A stretch of DNA of 64,000 nt from Achromobacter xylosoxidans A8. Its GTDB lineage: Bacteria; Pseudomonadota; Gammaproteobacteria; Burkholderiales; Burkholderiaceae_B. A program made the translations under genes and the position numbers. Below are positions 16,694 through 26,931 of this stretch, in pieces. How positions within the stretch are numbered: the first letter of the stretch is position 1; each line of letters starts with the position of its first letter. Below the pieces are notes generated by a model. The model was not told the origin of the DNA. It did no database searches and saw nothing but the letters and a program-made list of their open reading frames with translations. Where the stretch lies: positions 5,394,001-5,458,000 of the forward strand of contig NC_014640.1 in NCBI RefSeq assembly GCF_000165835.1, read 5' to 3'.

Positions 16694-17854
16694 ATGAACC
16701 ACGCCCTGACCCGGGCTGCGCTCGCCGCGGCTCTGACGCTCGCCGCCACCGGCGCCCAGGCCGCCGACAAGATCAAGGTCGGCTTCATGCTGCCCTACAG
16801 CGGCACCTACGCCGCGCTGGGCAACGCCATCGAGAACGGCTTCAAGCTGTACGTCGCCGAGCAAGGCGGCAAGCTGGGCGGACGCGAGATCGAATACTTC
16901 AAGGTGGACGACGAGTCCAATCCCGCCAAGGCCGCCGAAAACGCCAATCGGCTGATCAAGCGCGACCAGGTCGACGTGCTGATCGGCACCGTGCACTCGG
17001 GCGTGGCGATGGCGCTGGCCAAGGCCGCCAAGGATGCCGACACCACCTTGATCGTGACCAACGCGGGCGCCAATGCCATCACCGGCCCGCTGTGCAGCCC
17101 GGGTATCTTCCGCACCTCGTTCACCAACTGGCAGCCCGCCTACGCCATGGGCCCGGTGGCCTTTGCCAAGGGCCACAAGACGGCCGTTACCATCACCTGG
17201 AAGTACGCGGCCGGCGACGAGGCCATCGGCGGCTTCAAGGAAGGCTTCGAGAAGGCCGGCGGCAAGGTCGTGAAGGAACTGAGCCTGCCGTTTCCCAACG
17301 TGGAGTTCCAGCCGCTGCTGACCGAGATCGCGGCGCTCAAACCGGACATGGTGTTCACGTTCTTCGCAGGCGGCGGGGCCGTGAAGTTCGTGCAGGACTA
17401 CCATGCAGCCGGCCTGGGCAAGACCATCCCGCTGTACGGCTCCGGCTTCCTCACCGACGGCACACTCGAAGCCCAGGGCGCTTCCGCGCAAGGCCTGCTG
17501 ACCACCCTGCACTATGCCGACGGCCTGAACACGCCGCGCGACAACGCCTTCCGCGCCGACTACAGCAAGGCCTACAAGGCGCAGCCCGATGTGTACGCGG
17601 TGCAGGGCTATGACGCGGCGCAGCTAATGCAGTCGGGCCTCGCCGCGGTCAAGGGCGACTTCGCCAAGAAGGAGGACTTCCGCAAGGCCATGCGCGGCGC
17701 CACGGTGGACAGCCCGCGCGGCCCCTTCACGCTGTCCAGCGCCGGCAACCCGGTGCAGGACATCTATCTGCGCCGCGTCGACGGGCTGGAGAACAAGGTC
17801 GTCGATGTCGCGGTGAAGAAGCTGGCCGATCCGGCCCGCGGCTGCAAGCTCTGA
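16694..17854 (+). CDS. Periplasmic binding protein of a Liv-type ABC transporter (probable aromatic acid uptake)
   Basis: The 386-residue protein has a signal peptide (ALAAALTLAATGAQA, cleavage before ADK) and the two-lobe type I periplasmic binding fold of LivJ-like proteins: KIKVGFMLPYSGTYAALG, the GREIEYFKVDDES strand and VLIGTVHSGVAMALAKAA. The mature protein would capture the substrate for the four membrane and ATPase genes that follow. Since it lies in one operon with bclA, benzoate or a close aromatic acid is the likely ligand, not branched-chain amino acids. Confidence 0.88.
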   Translation: MNHALTRAALAAALTLAATGAQAADKIKVGFMLPYSGTYAALGNAIENGFKLYVAEQGGKLGGREIEYFKVDDESNPAKAAENANRLIKRDQVDVLIGTVHSGVAMALAKAAKDADTTLIVTNAGANAITGPLCSPGIFRTSFTNWQPAYAMGPVAFAKGHKTAVTITWKYAAGDEAIGGFKEGFEKAGGKVVKELSLPFPNVEFQPLLTEIAALKPDMVFTFFAGGGAVKFVQDYHAAGLGKTIPLYGSGFLTDGTLEAQGASAQGLLTTLHYADGLNTPRDNAFRADYSKAYKAQPDVYAVQGYDAAQLMQSGLAAVKGDFAKKEDFRKAMRGATVDSPRGPFTLSSAGNPVQDIYLRRVDGLENKVVDVAVKKLADPARGCKL

Positions 17855-17885
17855 CGCTGACCGCAATCCGCCACAGGGAGGCCCC

Positions 17886-18767
17886 ATGGACATCAGCATC
17901 CTGCTCATCCAAAGCCTGAACGCATTCCAGTACGGCTTGCTGCTGTTCCTGGTGGCCAGCGGACTCACGCTGATCTTCGGCATCATGGGCATCATCAATC
18001 TGGCCCACGGCAGTTTCTACATGATAGGCGCGTACATGGCGTTCGCGCTGGGACCGGCCGTCGACCGCTGGCTGGGCGGCGGCTTCCTGGCCACGCTGGC
18101 GATCTGCGTGCTGGCCGCCGGCGCACTGGGCTATCTGCTGGAAGCCGCCTTCTTCAGCTACCTGTACAAGCGCAACCACCTGCAGCAGGTACTGATGACC
18201 TACGGCCTGATCCTGGTCTTCGAAGAGCTGCGCAGCATCCTGGTGGGCAACGACGTGCACGGCGTGCCCCTGCCCGCCTGGCTGCAAGGCAGCATCGCGC
18301 TGGGCGATGTCATGACCTATCCGGTCTACCGGCTGTTCATTTCGGCCGTCGGCATCGCGGTGGCGCTGCTGCTGTACTGGGTCATCACGCGCACGCGGCT
18401 GGGCATGATGCTGCGGGCGGGCGCCAGCAACCGCGAAATGATCGGCTCGCTGGGCATAGACATCAACAAGCTCTACCGCCTGGTATTCGCGGCCGGCGTG
18501 GCGCTGGCGGCCCTGGCGGGCAGCATCGCCGCGCCGGTGTCCTCGGTCTACCCCGGCATGGGCAACGGCGTGCTGATCATCTGCTTCGTGGTGGTCGTGA
18601 TCGGCGGCATAGGCTCGATCCGTGGCGCCTTCCTGGCCGCGATGCTGGTGGGCGTGGTGGAAACCTTCGGCCAGGTGCTGTTTCCGTCCGCGGCAGGCGT
18701 GCTGGTGTATCTGCTGATGGCGTTCATACTTCTTTGCAAGCCCGAAGGGCTGTTCAAGCAGGGCTGA
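17886..18767 (+). CDS. ABC transporter permease, LivH type
   Basis: The 293-residue integral membrane protein has about eight hydrophobic helices and the LivH hallmark near the N-terminus (GLTLIFGIMGIINLAHGSFYMIGAY). The EAA-like coupling segment near ASNREMIGSLGIDINKLY follows. It forms one half of the membrane channel with the next gene. A GGGAG ribosome site stands before the ATG, 31 bases after the binding protein gene. Predicted substrate as for the operon, an aromatic acid. Confidence 0.9.
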   Translation: MDISILLIQSLNAFQYGLLLFLVASGLTLIFGIMGIINLAHGSFYMIGAYMAFALGPAVDRWLGGGFLATLAICVLAAGALGYLLEAAFFSYLYKRNHLQQVLMTYGLILVFEELRSILVGNDVHGVPLPAWLQGSIALGDVMTYPVYRLFISAVGIAVALLLYWVITRTRLGMMLRAGASNREMIGSLGIDINKLYRLVFAAGVALAALAGSIAAPVSSVYPGMGNGVLIICFVVVVIGGIGSIRGAFLAAMLVGVVETFGQVLFPSAAGVLVYLLMAFILLCKPEGLFKQG

Positions 18768-18769
18768 CC

Positions 18770-19855
18770 ATGTTGAACCGACTATTGCCCATTGCGGCGC
18801 TGCTGGCCCTGGCCGCCTTTGCCTGGAACGGCAGCGACTACTACACCGGCCTGGCGATCAAGATCATGATCTACGCGATCTTCGCGCTCAGCCTGCAACT
18901 GCTGGTAGGTGGCGCCGGACTGGTCAGCCTGGGCCATGCCGCCTTCTTCGGCATCGGCGCCTACGTCGCGGCACTGCTGTCGCCGGAATCCGAGGCCGCG
19001 GGCCTGTGGTGGCTGCTGCCGGCCGCGCTGCTCGCCGCCGCGGCCTATGCGCTCGTGACTGGCGCGCTGGCGCTGCGCACCCGCGGCGTGTATTTCATCA
19101 TGGTCACACTGGCTTTCTCGCAGATGGCGTATTACGTTTTCCACGACACCAAGATTGGCGGCGGCAGCGACGGCATCTATCTGTACTTCCGGCCCGAGCT
19201 GTCCGTGGGCGGCTGGATGCCGTTCGACCTGGGCGACGCGCGGACCTTCTATTTCTTCGTGCTGGCCTGCCTGGCGCTGGCCTGGGGCTTTCTGGCGCTG
19301 CTGCGGCGTTCGCCTTTCGGCGCTGCGCTGGCCGGCATCCGCATCAACGAACAGCGCATGCGCGCGGCCGGCTACTCGACCTATCCGTACAAACTCGCCG
19401 CCTATGTGGTGGGCGCCACGCTGGCCAGCCTGGCGGGCTTTCTATTCGCCCTGAAGGACGGCTTCGTCACGCCCGAGCTGCTGGCCTGGGAACAATCCGG
19501 CCTGGTGCTGCTGATGGTGATCCTGGGTGGCATGGGCAGCCTGGGCGGCGCGGTGCTGGGCACCGTGGCACTGGTGCTGCTGCAGGAACTGTTCCAGTCG
19601 CAGGAACTGTTCGGCGACTACGCGCGCCATTGGCACCTGCCCCTGGGCATCGCCATCATCGCACTGGTGGCCTTGCTGCCCAATGGCCTGGCCGGATTGC
19701 CGGCTCAGTTGCGCCAGCGGCGCGCGGCGCGCAACGCTGCGCCCAGCCCGGGCCACGACGCCGCCCGCAATGCCGCGCCCAAGCCGGACACGGCCCCTTC
19801 CGGCCGTCCGCCGGCCCCTGCCCGCCTGCCCATCCAGGGAGAGCCCCATGTCTGA
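18770..19855 (+). CDS. ABC transporter permease, LivM type, with Ala/Pro-rich tail
   Basis: The 361-residue membrane protein matches LivM: LLVGGAGLVSLGHAAFFGIGAYVAALL near the N-terminus and RINEQRMRAAGYSTYPYKL in the coupling region. The ATG at 18770, two bases after the livH-like stop, is preferred to an in-frame ATG at 18734 inside that gene. After the last helix there is an unusual 40-residue low-complexity tail with two RNAAP repeats and many Pro and Ala. The last codons overlap the start of the ATPase gene by 8 bases. Confidence 0.9.
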   Translation: MLNRLLPIAALLALAAFAWNGSDYYTGLAIKIMIYAIFALSLQLLVGGAGLVSLGHAAFFGIGAYVAALLSPESEAAGLWWLLPAALLAAAAYALVTGALALRTRGVYFIMVTLAFSQMAYYVFHDTKIGGGSDGIYLYFRPELSVGGWMPFDLGDARTFYFFVLACLALAWGFLALLRRSPFGAALAGIRINEQRMRAAGYSTYPYKLAAYVVGATLASLAGFLFALKDGFVTPELLAWEQSGLVLLMVILGGMGSLGGAVLGTVALVLLQELFQSQELFGDYARHWHLPLGIAIIALVALLPNGLAGLPAQLRQRRAARNAAPSPGHDAARNAAPKPDTAPSGRPPAPARLPIQGEPHV

Positions 19856-20612
19856 CGTCCTGCTTGCCGCCAGCGCGGTCACGCGCCGCTTCGGCGGCCT
19901 GACGGCGGTCAACGGCGTGTCGCTGCAATTGCGACGCGGCCAGGTCCATGCCGTCATCGGCACCAACGGCGCGGGCAAGTCCACGCTGATCAACATCCTG
20001 TCGGGCGAACTCGCGCCCAGCAGCGGCCAGGTGATGCTGGGCGGCCGCGACATCACCGCCTGGCGCCAGCCCGACCGCGCCCGCGCCGGCCTGGGCCGCA
20101 GCTACCAGCGGTCCACCATCTTTCCCGAACTGAGCGTGTTCGAAAATTGCAGGCTGGCCGCCCAGGCGCGCCGCCAGCGCTTCTGGCATTGGTGGCGCTC
20201 GGCCGCGGAATGCCGCCACAGCGCGGACCTTGCGCGCCACGCGCTGGAACGCACCGGACTGGCCGACGAGGCCGCGCGCGAGGCCGGGCTGCTGCCGCAC
20301 GGCCGCAAGCGCCAGCTTGAAATCGCCATGTGCCTGGCGGGCGAGCCGCAGGTGCTGCTGCTGGACGAACCCCTGGCCGGCATGGGACCGGAGGAAACCG
20401 ACCGCATCCTGGAACTGCTGGAAGCGCTCAAGCCCGGCCACGCCATCCTGCTGGTGGAACACGACATGGACGCGGTCTTCCGCGTCGCCGAAACCATCAC
20501 CGTCATGGTCAACGGCGCCGCCATCGCCAGCGGCAAGCCGGACGAGATCCGCGCCAACCCCGACGTGCGCACCGCGTACCTCGGCGAAGAGACGCATGGA
20601 GCCCCGCTATGA
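19848..20612 (+). CDS. ABC transporter ATPase, LivG type
   Basis: The 254-residue ATPase has Walker A GTNGAGKST, a signature region at HGRKRQLEIAMCL in place of the common LSGGQ, Walker B VLLLDEPLAGMGPEE and the switch His in LLVEHDMD. The short loop after Walker A and the HGRKRQLEIA signature are typical of LivG-type subunits. The ATG at 19848 sits after a GGGAG, overlapping the permease gene by 8 bases, and its end overlaps the next ATPase gene by ATGA. Confidence 0.92.
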   Translation: MSDVLLAASAVTRRFGGLTAVNGVSLQLRRGQVHAVIGTNGAGKSTLINILSGELAPSSGQVMLGGRDITAWRQPDRARAGLGRSYQRSTIFPELSVFENCRLAAQARRQRFWHWWRSAAECRHSADLARHALERTGLADEAAREAGLLPHGRKRQLEIAMCLAGEPQVLLLDEPLAGMGPEETDRILELLEALKPGHAILLVEHDMDAVFRVAETITVMVNGAAIASGKPDEIRANPDVRTAYLGEETHGAPL

Positions 20613-21319
20613 CCGCATTGATCGAAGCCGGCGGCCTGCACGTCTATTACGGCGCCAGCCACGTGCTGCGCGGCATAGACATGCATATCGCGCCGGGAGA
20701 ATCCGTCGGCCTGGTGGGCCGCAACGGCATGGGCAAGACCACGCTGATCCGCAGCCTGATGGGCCACGTCAAAAGCGCCCAGGGCAGTGTGCGGGTGGAC
20801 GGGCGCGACTGCACCCGCGCGCAGCCGCATGCCATCGCCCGCATGGGCGTGGCCTACGTGCCTGAAGGACGCGGCATCTTTCCCAACCTGAACGTGCGCG
20901 AGAACCTGCAGGTGGCGGCGCGCGCCGGCCGGGACGGCCGCCAGGAATGGACCTATGCACGCGTGCTGGAGGTGTTTCCACGCCTGCAGGAACGCCTGGG
21001 CCATGGCGGCCAGCAGTTGTCGGGCGGCGAACAGCAGATGCTGGCCATAGGCCGGGCGCTGATGACCAACCCCGAACTGCTGATCCTGGACGAGGCTACC
21101 GAGGGCCTCGCGCCGCTGATCGTGGCCGAGATATGGAAGATCATCCGGCAGATCCGCACCAGCGGCATGTCCACCCTGATCGTGGACCGCAACTACCGCG
21201 CGGTGCTGGAACACACCGACCGCTGCCTGGTGATGGAAAAAGGCCAGATCGTGCAGGATGGCGAGAGCGCGTCGCTGGCCCGGCAGCCGGAGCAGCTGAC
21301 GCGCTATCTGGGGGTATAG
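20609..21319 (+). CDS. ABC transporter ATPase, LivF type
   Basis: The 236-residue ATPase has Walker A GRNGMGKTT, the PEGRGIFPNLNVRENL segment typical of LivF, signature LSGGEQQML and Walker B LLILDEATEGLAPL. The H-loop position reads TLIVDRNYR, so Asp-Arg-Asn replaces the usual Glu-Gln-Asn, and the switch His seems absent. This is also known in some LivF-like subunits. It ends the rightward benzoate operon with its stop only one base from the stop of the convergent Pot-type ATPase gene, so no terminator fits between them. Confidence 0.9.
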   Translation: MTALIEAGGLHVYYGASHVLRGIDMHIAPGESVGLVGRNGMGKTTLIRSLMGHVKSAQGSVRVDGRDCTRAQPHAIARMGVAYVPEGRGIFPNLNVRENLQVAARAGRDGRQEWTYARVLEVFPRLQERLGHGGQQLSGGEQQMLAIGRALMTNPELLILDEATEGLAPLIVAEIWKIIRQIRTSGMSTLIVDRNYRAVLEHTDRCLVMEKGQIVQDGESASLARQPEQLTRYLGV

Positions 21320-21320
21320 G

Positions 21321-22420
<1,100 letters not shown>

Positions 22421-22424
<4 letters not shown>

Positions 22425-23224
22425 GAGGGTTCCCGCTTTCCTTTCCGGTGCGCAAGCAAGCGCTCGACGCACAGGCAGATGAAGGTGATCAAGATCATCA
22501 AAGTAGCCACGGCCGCGATGGTGGGATCGACGTTCTCGTTGATTCCATCCCACATCGCGCGCGGCAACAGATAGACGTTGCGCGTGGTGATAAAGAGCAG
22601 CACGACCAGTTCATCCCAGGACACGATGAACGCGAAGATCGCGCCCGAAACGATGCCGGGCCGGATGCCGGGCAAAGTCACGCGCCGCAGGACTTGCAGG
22701 GGCCGCGCACCCATGGAACGGGCCGCCTGCTCCAGGCGCGGATCGAAATTGGCCAGGGCCGATCCGACCGACACGAACACGAAGGGCGTGGCGGCCACGA
22801 CATGCGCCAGTACCACCCCGGTGTAGGTATCGAGCAAGCCCAGGTCGATGTACAGGCGGTAGTACGCCAGCGCGCCCACGATGGTGGGCACGATCAGCGG
22901 CAGCAAGGCAAGCATGCGAACCAGGCCGCCCATGCGCGCGCCCAGCTTCCACGCACCGATGGCGGCCGCGCAGCCCAGCGCGGTGGCGGCAAGCGTCGAA
23001 ACCGCCGAAACGGCAACGCTCTGCAGCAGGCTGTCGCGCCAGACCGGGCTTTCCACCAGTTGCCTATAGTGTTGCAAGGACCAGGATTCCGCCGGAAACG
23101 ACAGATAGCTGCGGTCGGTAAACGAAACGGGAATGACCACCAGCGCCGGCAGAAAAAGGTAGGCCAGCACCAGTGCCGCGACCAAGGCCGCCGCCGCGAA
23201 CCACCATGAAGGACGTATGCTCAT
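22421..23224 (-). CDS. ABC transporter permease, PotC type
   Basis: The 267-residue membrane protein has six predicted helices and the EAA loop SMGARPLQVLRRVTLPGIRPGI that contacts the ATPase. The start region (WWFAAAALVAALVLAYLFLPALVVI) is a typical first helix. It overlaps the upstream permease by 4 bases (ATGA) and the downstream ATPase by 4, so the three are translated as a coupled set. Substrate unknown, see the binding protein and amidohydrolase. Confidence 0.9.
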
Positions 23225-24048
23225 GGCGCACCGAACAGGGAAGGAACGCGCACACAGCGCGACATCAGGATCAAGCTCAGCACCACGGTGACCAGCAAGG
23301 CGCTGGCGAACGCGGTCGAGATTCCCCAGTTCATGGTTTCACTGATGCCGAACTCGATGTACTGCGCCACCATCACGGTCTTTCCTCCGCCCAGCAAGGC
23401 CGGCGTGATGAAGAACCCCAAGCAGAAGATGAAGACCAGCACCGCCGCTGCCAACACGCCCGGCAGGGACAGCGGCAGGTACACGCGCAGGAAGGTCTGC
23501 ACCGGTCCGGCTCCCAGCGCGCGCGAGGCCGCCATCAACGACCGGTCCATGCCCAGCATGTTGGTCAGCATCGGCAACACCGCGTAGGGAATCATGTAGT
23601 GCACCATGCCTATCAGCACGCCGGTCTCGTTGCGCAACAGCGCCAGCGGCCGGTCGATCAGCCCCAGCGCCATCAGCGTCGCATTGACCACGCCCTCCTT
23701 CGACAACAACAGAACCCAGGCAAACGCCCGCACCAGCACCGACAGCCAGAACGGCACCAACAGGCATATCGTCATCCAGCTGCGCACCTGCTCAGGCACG
23801 TTGGCCATGACATAGGCCACCACGTAGCCCAGCGTCAGGGCAATGACCGTGGTCCAGATGCATACCCTGGCCGTGGTGGCCATGATCTTCAGATAGAGCG
23901 GTTCTGTGAACAGCGCCACATAATTGCCGATGCCCGCGACGGGCTCGGTGAAGCTGATCGCCAGGATGCGCAGGACCGGCAGCAGGAACAAACCTCCGAC
24001 CAGCAACACCACGGGCAGAACCAGCACGGCGGGAAGCGAGCGCTGCAT
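23221..24048 (-). CDS. ABC transporter permease, PotB type
   Basis: The 275-residue membrane protein starts with a hydrophobic helix (LPAVLVLPVVLLVGGLFLLPVLRI) and contains the EAA loop SRALGAGPVQTFLRVYLPLSLPGVL. It pairs with the PotC-type permease. The ATG at 24048 is chosen because it begins right at the first helix and lies 4 bases after the amidohydrolase stop. A longer frame would run through the amidohydrolase gene. Confidence 0.88.
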   Translation of the reverse strand: MQRSLPAVLVLPVVLLVGGLFLLPVLRILAISFTEPVAGIGNYVALFTEPLYLKIMATTARVCIWTTVIALTLGYVVAYVMANVPEQVRSWMTICLLVPFWLSVLVRAFAWVLLLSKEGVVNATLMALGLIDRPLALLRNETGVLIGMVHYMIPYAVLPMLTNMLGMDRSLMAASRALGAGPVQTFLRVYLPLSLPGVLAAAVLVFIFCLGFFITPALLGGGKTVMVAQYIEFGISETMNWGISTAFASALLVTVVLSLILMSRCVRVPSLFGAP

Positions 24049-24052
24049 GGGT

Positions 24053-25690
24053 TCAGTCCTCCTCGGGAAGTTGATCCGCCCACGATGCAAGCGGCGAACG
24101 GAATACGGCGCGGCCGCCGACCAGCGTGGCGCGCACCGCGGCCTCCTTGATCTGGTCAGCGGGAATGCGATACAGGTCACGGTCCAGCACGATCAGGTCG
24201 GCCAGCTTGCCCGGCGCCAGCGTGCCCTTGCTTGCGTACTGGCGCTCGGCCCGCGCCGGATTGACGGTGTAGCAACGCATGGCCTCGTCCACCGAAATCG
24301 CCTGCGCAGCGCCGATCCCGGCCCCCGAGGCGGTCTTGCGATTGACCATCGACCACATGCCCAGGAAGGGATTGCGGTCGCATACCGGCGCGTCCGAATG
24401 CCCGCAGACCAGCACCCCCCGATCCAGCATGTCGCGGTGCGGCCACAGCCAAGGCCAGTCCGATTCGGGCCGGTTGCGCAGATAGGCGTCGCCCAGGTTG
24501 TAGGCAAAACCTGCCGCCGAGGAATCGATCACGCCCAGGCGCGCCATGCGCGCCTGGATCGCGGGCGGCGCGCAGCAGCAATGTTCGATGCGCGGCGGCA
24601 CCGCGCCGGGATGCATGGCAAGCGCATGCTCGAACGCATCGAGCGCGAAATCGATGCCGCGGTCGCCGTTGCCGGTGGCCGCCGCCTGCAGGCCCGCGGC
24701 CATGACCCGGCCCACCTTGAAGGCCAGCTCCTCGGCGGAGAAATTCACGTCGCCGAATTCCTGCGGGGCATCCGTCTTGCCTGCCAGGGCAGCATAGGGC
24801 CGGTAGTACGCAGCGGTGCGGCCGCTGGTGCTGCCGTCCGATCCATACTCCACGCCGAGCAGGTGCAGGTATTCATCGCCAAAGCCAAAGCGCAGGCCCG
24901 ACCGGATGACATCGTCGACCAAGGCTTCGTCGCGCCCGTTGAGCATCATGCCCACGCGCACGGGCAGCTTTCCCGCCGCATGCAGCTGGCGGTACGCCTG
25001 CATCGCCAGGGCGCTGGTCAGGGCGTTGTGCACGCTGGTGATACCCACCCTGGCCATCTCGCCGAAAATCGCCGGATAGCCTTCGAGGTAGTCGTCCACC
25101 CGGTCGCCCGCCGCGATATGCGTCGTGAAGGCGAAAACGCCACGGCCCCGCGCCATGCCCTCGGCCGGGTTCAGGCAATGCTCCGGAACCGTGCGCGCCA
25201 GGCCGCTGGCCGCGAGGCCGTCGAACGCGGCCTTGTTGGCCACGCCTACTTGCGCATCCCGTCGCAGCAGAAATACCGGCCGTCCCGGCGCCGCCGCGTC
25301 CAGCGCCGCCCGCGAGGGATAGCCGCCGATATCGTTCTCGTCCAGGCGAAATCCCAGGTACCAGGCGCCTGCTGGCGCGCTGCCGTGGAATGCCGCGATG
25401 CGCCACAGCAACGCCGCTGGCGAACCGATGCCGGAAAGATCGTCCCAGCGTCCGGCCTTGACCGCCTGTCCGTCCGGATGGCAATGGCTGTCATTGATCC
25501 CCGGCATGGCGAAGGCGCCGTCCAGGTCGATCTTCGCCGTGGCGGGCCCGGCCAGCGCCAGGCAGTCCGCGTCCGTGCCCGCGCCGACCACGCGGCCGTG
25601 TCGTATCGCCAGCGCCGACACGACGCCCAGGGTTTCATCGAGCGTGGCGATGCGGCCGCCATGCAACACCATATCCGCGTATGCGCTCAT
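24053..25690 (-). CDS. Amidohydrolase (Amidohydro_3/YtcJ family) embedded in an ABC importer operon
   Basis: The 545-residue protein is a metal-dependent amidohydrolase of the YtcJ/NfdA group. It has the entry HxH motif INDSHCHPDG, a later His in RIEHCCC and the catalytic Asp in GHSDAPV. A small beta sandwich is built from the N-terminus (VLHGGRIATLD) and the C-terminus (GKLADLIVLDRDLY). The family cleaves C-N bonds in N-substituted formamides, ureas and similar compounds. Its gene sits between the binding protein and the permeases, so it most likely hydrolyses the imported compound. No signal peptide is visible, so the reaction would be in the cytoplasm. Confidence 0.85.
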   Translation of the reverse strand: MSAYADMVLHGGRIATLDETLGVVSALAIRHGRVVGAGTDADCLALAGPATAKIDLDGAFAMPGINDSHCHPDGQAVKAGRWDDLSGIGSPAALLWRIAAFHGSAPAGAWYLGFRLDENDIGGYPSRAALDAAAPGRPVFLLRRDAQVGVANKAAFDGLAASGLARTVPEHCLNPAEGMARGRGVFAFTTHIAAGDRVDDYLEGYPAIFGEMARVGITSVHNALTSALAMQAYRQLHAAGKLPVRVGMMLNGRDEALVDDVIRSGLRFGFGDEYLHLLGVEYGSDGSTSGRTAAYYRPYAALAGKTDAPQEFGDVNFSAEELAFKVGRVMAAGLQAAATGNGDRGIDFALDAFEHALAMHPGAVPPRIEHCCCAPPAIQARMARLGVIDSSAAGFAYNLGDAYLRNRPESDWPWLWPHRDMLDRGVLVCGHSDAPVCDRNPFLGMWSMVNRKTASGAGIGAAQAISVDEAMRCYTVNPARAERQYASKGTLAPGKLADLIVLDRDLYRIPADQIKEAAVRATLVGGRAVFRSPLASWADQLPEED

Positions 25691-25699
25691 GTTGGCGGC

Positions 25700-26821
25700 T
25701 CAACCCGTGATGACTTTGACGTATTCGTTGTAGATGCGGTCCTGGTTCTCGCCATGCCAGGTCGCATCCGCCACGATCTGCTGACGGAAATTGTCATCGT
25801 CGGTGGGGTTGTCCTTGCGCAGTTCCGGCGGAACTAGCGCATTCGCCGCGGGGTTGGCCGGCCCGTTGCCCATCAGCCGCAACAACTCGATCTGGCTTTC
25901 CGGCGATTGCGTCGAGGCGATGAAGTCGAACACCTTGCGCCCGGCCGGGTTGCCCTTGGGCACCAGCCAGCCTGCGGGAATCAGGATGCCCTGGTTCCAG
26001 GTGAAATCGATGGTCGAGCCGGGTTCCCGCCGCATCACGGTCGCGCGGGTATGCCACACCAGTCCCATGCTGGCCTCGCCTTGCCGCAGCAATTGCTGGC
26101 TCTCGGCCCCCGTCTTCCAGAAGATCGCGTGCTCCTTGATCGCCGCGATCTTGTCCAGCGCGCGCTTCTCGTCGATGGGATAGATCTTAGCCGCCTCCGC
26201 GGGCACGCCATCGGCCATCAGCGCGGCCTCCAGCGAGGCCAGCACGCGGTCCGGCAAGATGCGCGTTCCAGGAAAGTCTTTCGTGTTCCAGAAATCGGCC
26301 CAGGTCCGGGGCACGCGATCGCCGAAGGCCTTCTTGTCATACGCCAGCACAAAGCTGTAGATGAAATGCGAGATCCCGTACTCGCTGCTGAAACCGGGCC
26401 GCACCTTATTGCGGTCGACGATCGTGTAGTCGATCGGTTCCAGATAGCCGCGCTTGCCCAGCGAATGCGCCGCGGCAAGATTGGCGTCGCACACGTCCCA
26501 GACTACGTTCTTCGATTCCACCATGGTGCGGATCTTGCCGAACGAAGGGCCGGTGCCATCGAACTCGACCTTGGTGCCGCTCGCCTTTTCAAAGGGCTTG
26601 CCCCATACGGTAGGCTGGTGCTTGATGGCGTCCCCGCCCCAGTTGCAGACGACGATCTTGCCCGCATCGGCGCGCGCGCGGCCCAGCGGCAACATGGCTG
26701 AAACGCCAGCCGCACCCAGCAAGGCCAGCAACTGGCGGCGGTGCGCGGAACTCAACGAGGGATCGCTCAGCGCAAGGCGCGCCGCATCGGTCAGGCAAGG
26801 GTCTTGCGTAGGCGTCTTCAT
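25700..26821 (-). CDS. Periplasmic binding protein, PotD/PotF type, Tat-like leader
   Basis: The 373-residue protein starts with an unusually long leader holding HRRQLLALLGAAGVSAM and ending in ARADAGK, which resembles a twin-arginine signal. The mature part begins KIVVCNWGGDAIKHQ and has SBP features such as YGISHFIYSFVLAYDKKAF and TWADFWNTKDFPG, typical of spermidine/putrescine-type or related binding proteins. It is the first gene of the operon with the amidohydrolase, two permeases and the ATPase. Ligand unknown, a nitrogenous amide-like compound is inferred from context. Confidence 0.87.
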   Translation of the reverse strand: MKTPTQDPCLTDAARLALSDPSLSSAHRRQLLALLGAAGVSAMLPLGRARADAGKIVVCNWGGDAIKHQPTVWGKPFEKASGTKVEFDGTGPSFGKIRTMVESKNVVWDVCDANLAAAHSLGKRGYLEPIDYTIVDRNKVRPGFSSEYGISHFIYSFVLAYDKKAFGDRVPRTWADFWNTKDFPGTRILPDRVLASLEAALMADGVPAEAAKIYPIDEKRALDKIAAIKEHAIFWKTGAESQQLLRQGEASMGLVWHTRATVMRREPGSTIDFTWNQGILIPAGWLVPKGNPAGRKVFDFIASTQSPESQIELLRLMGNGPANPAANALVPPELRKDNPTDDDNFRQQIVADATWHGENQDRIYNEYVKVITG

Positions 26822-26878
26822 CGGCTTGCTCCTGTTGGGGATAAGGGAGCGGGCATGATGACGGCGCCATTTCTTTCA

Positions 26879-26898
26879 TGCAATATATGAGCTTTGCA
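26879..26898. promoter_or_regulatory. Candidate LysR operator between divergent genes
   Basis: TGCAA (26879-26883) and TTGCA (26894-26898) form a perfect 5-bp inverted repeat with 10 bases between, in the 110-bp gap between the Pot-type operon and its divergent LysR gene. This is the usual place for a LysR recognition site. Confidence 0.45.
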
Positions 26899-26931
26899 CC
26901 TATCCGTACTTCCCCCTAGGCCCTCTTGCTC

